Positions 1 to 9,402 of a DNA stretch of 64,000 nucleotides are shown one piece after another. Made by a program: the position numbers and the translations under genes. The stretch comes from Pseudopyrenochaeta lycopersici (taxonomy: Eukaryota; Ascomycota; Dothideomycetes; Pleosporales; Pseudopyrenochaetaceae), in contig NHZP01000064.1 of NCBI GenBank assembly GCA_003313425.1, positions 124,001-188,000 on the forward strand, read 5' to 3'. The notes under the pieces were generated by a model, which did no database searches, was not told where the DNA came from, and saw nothing but the letters and a program-made list of their open reading frames with translations. Each line of letters opens with the position of its first letter. Positions within the stretch are counted from its first letter, which is position 1.

Positions 1-638
1 TGCCCGCAGGGCAGGCCGTGCTGCTGTTGTAGATGCCGGGCCACCAGCGCTGAAAGCGGGCGAGGTTGTCTGCATGGATGCTGGCTGCCGCTCTGCCTGC
101 GATGAGCTGCTCGAAGTAGCGGGCAAGGTGCGTCTCGACCATGCTGACCAGGCTGCTCCGCAAAACGACGTCGTTGGTCTCGTCGAGGGCGATGACGCGA
201 GCCTCGCTTACCTGAAGCAATGCCGGCCGGTAGAACGCGTCGAAGACATCCTTGCAGTCGAATGCTGTTTCTCAGTCAGTAGGTGAGTGGCTGTAAGAAC
301 GTGAAGGAGATGAGGGAGGTGGGAGACCAGGGGGAGACCAGGGAGTTGAGGGAGACGAGGAAGACGAGGAAGACGAGGAAGACGAGGAAGACGAGGAAGA
401 ATAGGGAGTTGAGGGCGAATAGGGAGTTGAGGGCGACGACGAAGGCTAGGAAGATGGAAAGATGAGGCAGACGAGGACGTACGGTGTGCGTTGGGCGGAT
501 AGCTGTCGAGGAGCAGGGTCGATGTTAGCATGGGCGCTGCGAACTCGGTCAGCTGGGTGGACGAAGCGGTGTGCTTGAGGAAGTTGGAGAGGTGCTTTGC
601 CATGCCGGGCGCGACGTGGTTGTGGACTCTGGAAGCCT
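1..638 (-). pseudogene. Disrupted host gene, probably N-terminal region of a fungal patatin-like protein (partial)
   Basis: Reading right to left, an exon (about 638-484) encodes a stretch containing KHLSNFLKHTASS and LLLDSYPPNAH. A GTACGT donor at 482 and an ACAG acceptor ending at 265 remove a 218-bp intron. The frame then continues (264-1) through DCKDVFDAFYRPALLQVSEA to RFQRWWPGIYNSS and CPAG and runs off the window. Intron phase is consistent: the joined codon is CCA (Pro). The style resembles the conserved region ahead of the catalytic domain in fungal patatin-like hydrolases, but that is recalled family resemblance and no catalytic GxSxG motif is in view. The 5' part is missing because a hAT end begins at 647, directly upstream of the coding sequence. 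The gene is therefore broken on this chromosome. It could also be another Pezizomycotina-specific family. Confidence 0.5.
350..436. repeat. Minisatellite in an intron (9-bp unit, then 18-bp unit)
   Basis: About five tandem copies of GACGAGGAA are followed by two copies of an 18-bp unit starting TAGGGAGTTGAGGGCG. The array lies inside the 218-bp intron of the gene at 1-638. On the minus strand it is pyrimidine-rich, and it explains why this intron is three to four times longer than the others in the window. Confidence 0.8.
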
Positions 639-646
639 GGATGAAG

Positions 647-927
647 CAGTGATCTTGTTGGACTGGACTGGACTGGATTCAGGGTTCGGATCCAGTCCGG
701 TCCGGTGCAAGGGCTCTGGGACTCCTGGAGCGCCAGTGCAAATCCAGTTCCCACAATTGCTTAGTAAGTAACCCTTTTCAATGGAAAAGGCCAGTCCAGT
801 GGCCGAATACACATTTATTCTACACTATATACTGCGTCATGGACATCCACAATGTCCATACTGGTACCATCAATATCGTCCTCGTCCGGAAGATCGTCTT
901 GGTCCACGATCTGAAGTTCCGCGCCGT
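647..927 (-). mobile_element. hAT family 1: terminal end and transposase C-terminal tail
   Basis: A hAT-type terminus starts at 647 with CAGTGATCTTG followed by repeated TGGACTGGACTGG subterminal units. Read on the minus strand, 927-815 encodes an acidic transposase tail (DGAELQIVDQDDLPDEDDID...). It is the missing C-terminus of the transposase whose body lies at 5616-7277: the reading frame meets at the codons for Asp-Gly-Ala on both sides of an 8-bp duplicated target. The terminus lies in the host gene at 1-638; the bases just outside it are GGATGAAG (639-646), but a matching second copy was not found because the other end is lost. Confidence 0.7.
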
Positions 928-1163
928 CAGAGATGTCAACAATCAAGCTACAATCAAGCACTTGATTGATTGGCTTGACGATCGTCAATTCGATCAATCC
1001 AAGCCTCGTCCTAGTATTTTTGCAATCAAATCAAGCCTTAATACGAAGCTTGATTGGTTGGCTTGATTGGCTTGATGTTTTAGTGTTGCGGGAGTGTTCA
1101 GCAACATGTTTTAGCTTCGATTTCAATGAGGCTATTGAGTTTGCTGTACGAGCGATCTCGCGA
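928..1163 (-). mobile_element. hAT family 3: one terminus and subterminal repeats
   Basis: The end begins CAGAGATGTCAACAATCAAGC, the same as the terminus at 7286, and is followed by many copies of CTTGATTGGCTTGA in both orientations, typical hAT subterminal transposase-binding clutter. It is flanked by CGCGCCGT at 920-927. It is cut at 1164 by the TA insertion site of element A. It is probably the second end of the hAT at 7286-9402, moved here by an inversion. Confidence 0.75.
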
Positions 1164-1165
1164 TA

Positions 1166-3156
1166 TCCGTGCCAAGGATCAGCTTACCAAGCAGATTCGG
1201 CTGCGCCGACACTCGCCGTAGGCGAGTGCCTGCAGCCCACACGATAATACCGACCAAACGATAAATCTTTAACTACTTTTTACTTCTATTGGTGCCTACA
1301 GCCACCACAATGCCTAAATCACCAATATTAATTAACGATCAGATTGCAGAGATTCTGGACTCGATTTTGGATGCCCCTAAGCCTAATTTTTCCAAACTGG
1401 CGCGTGAGCATGGTGTTCCATATCAACGATTACTTGCCCGTTCAAAGGGCCGCCCAACCCTCTCTTAGCGTCTACTAACTATATGCAAGCTTACTTAAGC
1501 TCAAGAAGGCGCATTATATGATTATATTGCTCGCCTTGATAAGTTAGGAGTATGTGTGCGATTACCAATAATTGTATTATGCGCCAACTACCTTCTTCAA
1601 CGTGGCCATGAGGGCCCTGGAGCGCCTCCATCAGCTAACTCACGATGGGTAAAGAATTGGCTTGAACGCCACCCCGAGCTCCACATTCGACGTCAATAAT
1701 CTCTCAATCTTCAGCGCGCGATCGCACACGATATTGAAGCTATCCTTAAATGGTTTAATAGCTTTATAGATATTATTAAGATGCATGGGATTACACTAAT
1801 GGATATTTGGAACTTTAATAAAACTGGCTTTCGCATTGGAATTAGAAAAGATTAATGGGTTATTACTTTTGAGCCTCGCCGCCGCGTCTATCTGCCAACG
1901 CCTGACGATCGTATATCCTTAATAATAACTGAGTGTGTTAATGCCGAAGGAAATACTATTCCACTAATAATAATTATTGAAGGAACAGTATTTCTTAAAC
2001 AGTATTTTAGTAATCTACTAGATAACTATCTAGTTGCTTATAGCACTAGTAGTTATACAAACGATAAATTAAGCCTTGAGTGGGCAAAGCACTTCGTACG
2101 AGAGAGTTAAAAGTACCTTAAGGGTATATATTGACTACTTTTATTTGATGGCTTTAACTCTTATTGCACTTAAGAGCTTCTAGAGGTTCTAGAAGATTAT
2201 AAGGTGATTGCATATCACCTTCTACTACATACATCACATTTCCTTTAACCACTTGATGTTAGTTGCTTCCAGCCATATAAGCACTGGCATGCGCAGGCGG
2301 TTGATTATGCAACACGGACAGGCTGTACATCTTTTAACAAAGTTGAATTCTTGGCAGCAATTGAATTAATTCGCGCCTATACCTTTAAAAGGCAGACAAT
2401 CTAAAAAGGCTGGCGGGACTCAGGGCTTTTCCTACTAAATACTAAGCGCATTAAAGAGAATGTATAAAAGGATATTACTATCCTTAATACTAATTGCTAG
2501 AGTAGGAGCGAGAGCGAAGGCGAAGAGGAAGGCGAAGAGGAAGAGAGAACCACTCTACCACCACAAGAGTTATATACACTATTAACGATCCGTACGCTTA
2601 AGAGGAATATTAACTATTATCTTAATAACGAGGATATAAGCGAGAACGTTAAACGCACACTGTTTGGAGCGTACAACATGTCGGTAGCTGGTGATTAAGC
2701 AATTGGAGAACTACGGACTATAACTTTAATCGCACAATTACGCCGCGCACGCCAACAGCGATCCCGTACACTTCTTAAGACATTAATAGGTGTTATCTAC
2801 TCCTATTCTGCGTGAAAGATAGTGTAAAATAAGCTTATATCTAAGCTAAAGGACCTTAAAATAAATTATCGCAGAATGAAAGGAATACCGATAGGGAAGA
2901 AGAAACAGCATCTCTAGGCTTATTAGCCAGTCTATAATCAATTACAACTGGTATAGGCTTCAATGCGCAGGGCAGGATTACTAGCATATGAAAATTACTA
3001 TGAGAACTGGCGGGGCTGAGGAGTTATTTCAATAGTTAATAGAAAGTGGTTGAAGATTTATCGTTTGGTCGGTATTATCGTGTGGGCTGCAGGCACTCGC
3101 CTACGGCGAGTGTCGGCGCAGCCGAATCTGCTTGGTAAGCTGATCCTTGGCACGGA
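1166..3156 (+). mobile_element. Element A: 1991-bp pogo-like transposon with about 104-bp TIRs
   Basis: It is flanked by TA at 1164-1165 and 3157-3158. Both ends start TCCGTGCCAAGGATCAGC and the inverted repeats match for about 104 bp. The length is exactly the same as copy B (14621-16611), which lies in the opposite orientation. It inserted into the end of hAT family 3. Confidence 0.9.
1310..2917 (+). pseudogene. pogo-superfamily (DDE) transposase of element A, inactivated
   Basis: The frame starts at ATG 1310 (MPKSPILINDQIAEILDS) with a helix-turn-helix-like N-terminus (NFSKLAREHGV). It continues with a CENP-B-like region (KNWLERHPELHI), the first catalytic block (DIWNFNKTGFRIG, where copy B has NFNETG), a second block (LLLFDGFNSYC) and LDVSCFQPYKHWHAQ. 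Many in-frame TAA/TAG codons interrupt it (for example where copy B reads RLLLF and FLQPLDV), all explainable by C-to-T or G-to-A change. It ends at 2917 after GKKKQHL. It is clearly non-functional; the TIRs could still be mobilised by a related enzyme. Confidence 0.8.
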
Positions 3157-3158
3157 TA

Positions 3159-3748
3159 CCCGTTGCGCCGGGTCGTCGCTTCGGATGCGCCACCAATCTA
3201 AACGCTGCTGCAGTCATCACTTTCAAGTCCCCAGACCGTGCGCATCGGTGATCGGCTGCATGGAGTGCTGACGTGCGCGCCGACACATCATCCTGTAGAG
3301 CGGAATACGTACATTGGGTAGAGCAGCATAAGAATAATTTTTGCATTCGAATAAGCATATTCCAAGCTATGGACTTCCACCTTGATGGAAAACCAGGGTG
3401 ATGGATATCCACGCGCGGCTACAGGATGATGCGTTGGCGCACAAGTCAGCACGCCGTGCACAGATCCGTTGCGCACAGACGGGAGACATAAAGTGATGAC
3501 TGCAGTTGCGTATCGCGCTAGGTGGCATACCAAAGAACCTTCCTCTGATACTAGGAAGTCGTCATCAGCCCTATGCGCGCTGCGGGACGCAACTTCATCC
3601 AGGGTCGCCATGTCGATTGGTGCCTCCAGCGGAAGCGAATCACCTATCCTAGCTAATGCGAGATAATCCCGCACGTTCCATCTCATCATCCGCGGGTAAT
3701 TTACTGTAAGGTATGTGGCTGTGCGAATTGCACAAGCGCCTCGGAATA
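3159..3748. other. Interval with a diverged inverted duplication; no gene recognised
   Basis: The segment 3210-3298 reappears in inverted orientation at 3419-3503 with about 80% similarity by eye (both arms run from GCAGTCATCACTTT to CATCATCCTGTAG), around a 120-bp spacer. A minus-strand frame at 3689-3288 (MMRWNVRDYLALARIGDSL...) is open for 133 codons but matches no family I know. It may be a fragment of a host gene. Confidence 0.4.
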
Positions 3749-4281
3749 CCGAGGCTCACCTCGTAACGCCCGGCCCCTCGTAACGCCCGCTCCTCAACAA
3801 TTGCACGGTTTTTTCAACACCACGTATCTCAACCAATATGGACCCAGTTATAGATGCGCTTACAGCTATCAACTCCTTGGAGTCTGGAGAAGATATTAAT
3901 TACACAAAATTGGCGAATACCTATGGCGTCGACCGTAGAACGATCGCAAGGCGGCACCAGCTCATTTCAACCTCGCGAGAAGTCAAAGCTCCAAATCAAC
4001 AAAATCTCCATCCACACCAAGAAAAGGAGCTCATCCAGTACATCATCCAGCTCACTAAGCGAGGCCTGCCACCTAGCAGGGCTATAATTCGAAACTTTGC
4101 GTCTTAAATAGCTAAAAAAGAGGTTTGGGGGAACTGGGTTGATCGCTTTGTTAAGCGGCACAGTATCTATCTCATCTCTCAATATGCAGTTGGTATGGAT
4201 AACAGCCGCCATAAGGCTGATTCCTTTAATAAGTATAGCCTCTATTTTAAGCTTTTAGATGATAAGATTAAGTAATATAAG
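3749..4281 (+). mobile_element. pogo-like transposon fragment (5' end only) with transposase N-terminus
   Basis: The left end starts after TA (3747-3748) with CCGAGGCTCACCTCGTAACG, close to the TIR of the intact pogo element at 11151-13274. The coding part begins at ATG 3838 (MDPVIDALTAINSLESGEDI) with the psq-type HTH and CENP-B-like region (NQQNLHPHQEKELIQYI). It is interrupted by TAA at 4105, continues as NWVDRFVKRHSIYLISQYAVGMDN, and stops where a solo LTR begins at 4282. The catalytic domain and right end are gone. Confidence 0.85.
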
Positions 4282-4451
4282 TGTCAGATACAAGCGAGGG
4301 TACGCGATACTGTATTGTAGTACAAAGCTCGGGTGTAACCACTTGGCACACACTCTCCATAAAAGGAGAAAATAGAGAACACAGAATAGATCAACCACGT
4401 TCATCATCAAAATTCATCAAGGATAAAGCTAAATAGTCCTTGAATCTGACA
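4282..4451 (-). repeat. Solo LTR, 170 bp, family L1
   Basis: It is bounded by TGTCAGATAC and AATCTGACA. Near-identical copies are at 45977-46146 (same orientation) and 41875-42046 (inverted). The 5 bp on either side (ATAAG and AAACT) do not match. The left flank is a pogo fragment and the right flank a hAT fragment, so this copy probably marks a recombination or deletion junction. Confidence 0.8.
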
Positions 4452-5448
4452 AAACTACTTAATAAGGACGATATCCTTAAGCCACATTACTGGAAGCAAC
4501 TTGAACATCTACACGATTAACTAGAGTCGTTTGATGAAGCTACCGTTATGGTAGAAGGTAATTAAACAAATCTAGCTAATCACTTCCTAACACTAGATTG
4601 GCTACTCCTCTAGCTGGATTAGGCGAAGCAGTGGTTTAACGAGCTCTATGAAGAGACGGGATTACCTAAATATAAGTAGTTTGCCGGCGCAGCAGATGTC
4701 TTATGGGAGAAGTGTGAGCACTACTACAACATGGCAGATCAGACAGCGGCCTACTACACTGCAATTACCATGAATCTAGCTATGAAAACTGCATGGTTTC
4801 AGGAGCACTGGGGTGATCACCCTGTACGGTCTACATGGCTTAAGAACAGCGTTATCCTAGCGATAAAGGAGGTTTGGAGTCAGGAATATAAAGGCAAGCT
4901 AACATCCTCATCATTACTGGCACCTGCACCTTGCTACTGGCGTGGTTAAAGTCCCAAACGTTATACGTCCTGCAGGGAGCATAAGCGGCTTAAATTAAGC
5001 CATGTTAGCGAATCTCTCCTCTCTAGTCCTGACGAGCTTGATGAGTACCTTTCTACTAACGTTCTTATTACCTAAGATGAGCATTTTGACCTTGTTTAGT
5101 ACTAGAACGATCGATATTATAGCTAACCTAATCTCGCGCGGTTCGCGCTTGACGCCCTGGCCTGCCCCCCCCCCCCCCCCCCCATGTCTGATGAGACTGA
5201 GCGACTATTTAGCAGCGCCAAACTTCTTATCGCCGATTGTTAGTCTGTACTTAAGATAGACATTATTGAGGCTAATGAGTGTCTGCGGGTATAGTATAGG
5301 AAGCCTAGGAAAGGAACATTTGATGAGAAAGATGTTGGTGCTGAAGAAGGAGAACAATAGGATATTTCAGGTGATAAGGTTAATGGTGATGATCTGCCTA
5401 CTTCTGACGTGGAAGACGGCGGAGATGGCGATGTCTATGTAGAGTAGG
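4452..5448 (+). pseudogene. hAT transposase, middle and C-terminal part, inactivated
   Basis: Recognisable blocks are NKDDILKPHYWKQLEHLHD, VLWEKCEHYYNMADQTAAYY, NLAMKTAWFQEHW and the hAT dimerisation signature MSDETERLFSSAKLLIADC followed by KIDIIEANECL. The acidic tail ends in DVYVE and a stop. Several TAA/TAG codons break the frame. A run of 19 C residues (5165-5183) sits where relatives encode Ile-Pro-Pro before MSDE. Confidence 0.8.
5165..5183. repeat. Mononucleotide run of 19 C
   Basis: An uninterrupted C19 tract lies inside the hAT pseudogene at the normally conserved Pro-Pro before MSDE. It probably expanded by slippage from a short CCCCC, and its length may also be a sequencing artefact. 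Confidence 0.9.
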
Positions 5449-5615
5449 TTAGTCGGCGAAGTTCTCACTATTAAAGAGGTTTACTAATCACTAGACAGAA
5501 ATCTATTTTAGGTAACTGGACTGTATCGGAGCTCCAGGAGCTCCAATCAGCCTTTCCTGCATCGGACTGGATCCTACCCTTAGATCCAATCCAGTCCAAT
5601 CCAATGAGAGCACTG

Positions 5616-7277
5616 GCTTGGAGTAGTGGCACATTTTATCGATAATACCGGAACACATCGAACTGCCGTGTTAGCGCTACGTGAGGTAGAAGGGGAACAC
5701 TCAGGAGAAAATATCGCCGATGTCCTTTTGCAGGTGATCAAAGATTACAAGATTACTGGCCAGATCGGCTACTATATGGCAGACAACGCGTCCACTAATG
5801 ACACCTGTATCAATTCCGTCCTTCAGGCCCTCTACCCAAATATGTCAGAGAAGCAGCGAAGGTGCCGGCGCCTCCGCTGCTTTGGGCATATCGTGAACCT
5901 ATGTGCGCAGGCTTTTCTCATCGGAAAGGACGCTGAAAAAGTCTGTAAGGATCTGGACGCTGCGTATAGGGAGGGTGATATGAAGAGGATTAAGGAGCTC
6001 TGGCGGAAGCGCGGCGCTATCGGAAAGCTTCATAATATTATTCGATATATACGAGCAAGCCCTCAGCGCCATCAGTTCTTTAGATCAATTATATGTGGAG
6101 GGGAGCTATCAGAGTTTGACAGCTTAGAGGTGAGCTGGCACCTGCTAGGCGGAAATTAGAGCTAACATACTCTAGCTTATTCAAAGCCAACAGACGCGCT
6201 GGAATTCATACTTTACCTCGATCGGTAGAGCTCTAAACGTGAAGGAGCGAATTCAGATCTTCTGTGACCAGTACGAGGCTGGCTAGGGCCAGAAAACCCT
6301 CTTTCAAGACCGCCTTTCTAAGCAACAGTGGGAGGAACTTGCGCACCTTCACGACCAGCTTGAGACGTTTTATGATGGAACCCTATCTACGGAAGGCAGG
6401 GCGTCAACACTAGCGGATCACTTTCAGACGCTTGACTGGCTGCTAGATGAGATTCAGCAGGCTAAGATTAAATTTGAAGAGCTCCACAAAGAGGCGGTTC
6501 GGAAGAAACATGGCCGTAGAGCTCTTGCAACTGAAGCAGATGACTTCGCATTTCTTGCCGCTGCAGCTGAAGTTTCCTGGAGTAAGGCCGAGGAATACTT
6601 CAAAAAAGCGGATAATACGCCAGCATACTATACCGCCATTTCTCTAAATCCAACTCGTAAACATCAGTGGTACATCGAGACCTGGACGGACGAAGTTAAG
6701 CGGCCATGGATTTTAACCGTGAAAGAGCTTGTTAAGGAGTTCTGGTTAGAAGAGTATCGGGATAGATACTCTACTAAGCAGGCGTCTGCTACCCCAGCCC
6801 TAACGCCAGCTGTTCCGGCTAAGAAAGAGAAGGCTTCTGCTGCTATTAAAAGCCATAAGCGGCTTAAGCTCCGCCATGAGGCATCAGCACCTGAAATACC
6901 CGCTATCGATCTCCTCGATCAGTTTCTTGAGAAAGACGTCATCCGGCTCGATGAACATGACTCGTTTGACGTTATCCAGTACTGGAATGATCGCTACTAC
7001 TCGCAACCTGATCTAGCACGTATGGCTCTCGACGTACTAGCTGTTCCCCCAATGTCCGATGAGTGTGAGAGGCTATTCAGCAGCGCAAAGATGCTGCTTA
7101 CCGACCGTCGCTCGAGGCTCAAGATGGATATTATCGAAGCTAGCGAGTGCCTTCGATCGTGGTATGGACCACCTACACGGAATACTTTCGACGACGAAGG
7201 CATCGGGAGACTAGAAGGTGAGCCTGACCCTCAGGAAACTGGGCAGCAGGGTGGGGGTGATGCTGATACCGAAATGG
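5616..7277 (+). pseudogene. hAT family 1 transposase body, split by two other hAT insertions
   Basis: The frame opens directly after a foreign hAT end with LGVVAHFIDNTGTHRTAVLA, then GYYMADNASTNDTC (catalytic Asp region), RRLRCFGHIVNLCAQAFL and QTRWNSYFTSI. There is a frameshift between about 6130 and 6190 and a TAG after QYEAG. A long clean stretch follows (6305-7285) through LHDQLETFYDG, WSKAEEYFKKADNTPAYY and ALDVLAVPPMSDECERLFSS to KMDIIEASECLRSWYG. At 7286 a second hAT (TSD ACGGCGCG, 7278-7285) interrupts the last exon; the missing acidic tail is at 927-815. The N-terminal zinc finger half is absent from this window. The same family is better preserved at 62532-64000. Confidence 0.85.
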
Positions 7278-7285
7278 ACGGCGCG

Positions 7286-9402
7286 CAGAGATGTCAACAA
7301 TCAAGCCGATCAAGCCCTCGTCGTCGGCTTGGCTTGAGGCTTGATTTGGAGTCGTTAGGCTTGACTTGTTTGACTTGATTGCCTAGATGAGGCTGGCTTG
7401 GCTTGAAGCTTGATCGATGGCTTGATTATTTATTGTTGTAGAGATCGCTCGGCTATACTAATTACTCGGCCTCCTGACCCCAATAGCACAACTTGTATAT
7501 GGCGTCTATTTCAGTGTCAGTTATTCTTGCTGTAGCAACGCTGCTGCCTTGATCAAAGCCAGCCTTATACCACCGCCTTATACACTGAATAGCAGCCAGT
7601 AACTGGGGTGAGATCTTCCGCCTTCGGGGCTCAAGCAGGTCGCCAAGCTCGCTGAACATACGCTCACACTCGCAGCTTGACGCTAGGATAGAGATAACGT
7701 CGATAGCCATCTTAGAGAGATTAGGGTAGCGATCGCGCAAGCTTACCCAGTATTTAATTGGGAAGTTTGCGGCATCACTACCCTTCTCAACCCTTGGCTC
7801 GCACCTCTTCCACCGATCAAACTCGTCCATCTCGCTGTCCTCAGCAGCCGCGCTAGCCTCAGGATTGATGAGGGCTTCAATAGCCTCGTCGATATCGTTG
7901 GTAACAACCTTTGGCCGCCTCACTAGGCGTGGTGAGCGGTTGTATTCAGCCCAAAGCGCGCGGAACGCGCAATTATTAGCGTCCAGCCACTCAGGCTTGT
8001 CAGCCCAAGCAACGTCGCAGTAAGTTTTATAGCGCGGATGGAGTATCGTTGCCGCGTAGTACGCTGGTGAAAGGTTGAGTTTATTGTAGTAATCGCTAGC
8101 CTTCGCCCAGGCAGCGCGAAGGTTGATCGCGAGATGGTCCTCAGGCGCGTCGTCGTGCGCATTATAGTCGACTGCCTCGTACACCTTGACGCGCTGCTCG
8201 TAGTAAGTAAGTATAAACTCAAAGACTGGGATAACCTCAGCAATAGCGCCATAACGGCCACTTTTGCCGCGACCTTTAAGGCGCTTTGTTGCCAACTTTA
8301 GCGGCTTTAGTACGTCTATGTACTTAGTAACGACCGCCCAATCAGCGGCTGTTAGCCCGTCCGATCGCATCTAGGGCGCTGCCTCCGGCAGCTTGTTGCC
8401 GCGACTTATTACGTACGTGTCCTCATCTCGCACGCGGCGTATATGGTGGTTAGCGTAGGCGTTAACTGCTAGCTGTAGTTCCACGGCGCGCTTAAAGGCA
8501 GAGTAGTACGAGTTCCAGCGCGTGACAACTAGCTTGATCGGCTTAAGTATCCTGTGTTGATCTGTGGGCAGCTCAGCGTTAGCGAGGCGCTGAAAGTTTT
8601 TAAAAAGCTTATGTTGTTGCGGCGTTTTGATGTAGTTAATAACGCTAAGAAGCACGCCTAGAGGCCCATCCTCGCGCTATTTGCGTATTAACTCGCTCTC
8701 AGCAGCAAGCTCACCGCTATTGTTGTCGTACGCGTCGTTGTTGTTACCCTAGAGTAGCGTCTGACCAATGAGGTTAAGGATGTGAGGGCCGCAACGGAGG
8801 CGGCGATGGGGAGCGATAAAGCCCATCTGCTGCGCGAGCTTGAGGACGGCAGCGTCGTTGTTAGTAGCGTTGTCAAGCATAAAGTAGCCAACTGTACGCG
8901 GATTTATGCCGAACTGCTGCAGCGTTTTACTAACTACTTTAGTAATCTTCTCGCCAGTGTGAGCGCCCGTCAGCTGCGGCAGCGCGATAGGTACGTCTAC
9001 AAGGTCACCAACGCTGTTAACGTAGTGAGCAACAACGCCTAAGAAGCCACGCTTGCCGCCTTTAGTCGTCCAGCTGTCAAAGCTGATGTGGACCTTGCTT
9101 ATTGATCGCGACAGCTCAACGACAACCTGCGGCTGCATAAAGTCGAAACGGCGTATCACAAAGCGTGAAACACTCGCATGGGAGGTCTACAATGCCGCTA
9201 CTGCCTCAGGATTTGCAGCTTCAAGCAGCCGTCGAAACGCGGGGGACTCAAACTCAGAAATTGGATGGTTGTTCTCGACGAGCCATGCGACAGCAGCATG
9301 TCGAAAATCCTGAATGCTAAAGCCGGCAAGCTCGTTGGCAACGTCTTGGGATACCTTGACTTTGCCGGCCTTGAAGACAGCGCGCAGCCCGCTCTTACCT
9401 GC
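7286..9402 (-). mobile_element. hAT family 3 element, 3' part
   Basis: The terminus CAGAGATGTCAACAATCAAGC at 7286 is followed by CTTGATT/GGCTTGA subterminal repeats to about 7440. The transposase lies on the minus strand. The other end of the element is not adjacent: the right boundary is the TIR of a mariner-like element at 9403. The matching second terminus is at 928. Confidence 0.8.
7462..9402 (-). pseudogene. hAT family 3 transposase, lightly damaged
   Basis: The translation runs from VAGKSGLRAVFKAGKVKVSQ at 9402 through ISFDSWTTKGGKRGFLGVVAH, YFMLDNATNNDAAVL, HRRLRCGPHILNLIGQTLL and TRWNSYYSAFKRAVELQL to the C-terminal MAIDVISILASSCECERMFS block and CIRRWYKAGF. It ends at 7462 (WGQEAE). 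Only a few codons are broken, all TAG: one at about 9187 between AAL and TSHAS, others near 8750, 8680 and 8370. The N-terminal zinc finger is missing because the element is cut at 9402. Compared with the Copia copies the frame is well kept, so the damage looks younger or lighter. Confidence 0.85.

Larger units (their letters stand above)
4452..5615 (+). mobile_element. hAT family 1 copy (3' part) inserted into another hAT family 1 element
   Basis: The right end is GAGAGCACTG at 5615, the inverse of the CAGTGCT-type terminus at 62532. It is preceded by GGACTGG-type subterminal repeats and by the palindrome GGAGCTCCAGGAGCTCC (5528-5544). Directly after it, at 5616, the transposase reading frame of the host hAT resumes with LGVVAHF. 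The left half is missing, replaced by the solo LTR at 4282-4451. Confidence 0.75.

Noticed and set aside
208..490. Leu-Pro-Arg repeat protein on the minus strand
   Set aside because: The repeat lies between a good GTACGT donor and an ACAG acceptor whose removal restores a frame; the LPRLPR translation is intron sequence.
5002..5259. Open frame with a proline run (plus strand)
   Set aside because: The prolines come from the C19 tract inside a hAT pseudogene; the true frame carries the MSDE-ERLFSSAK motif.
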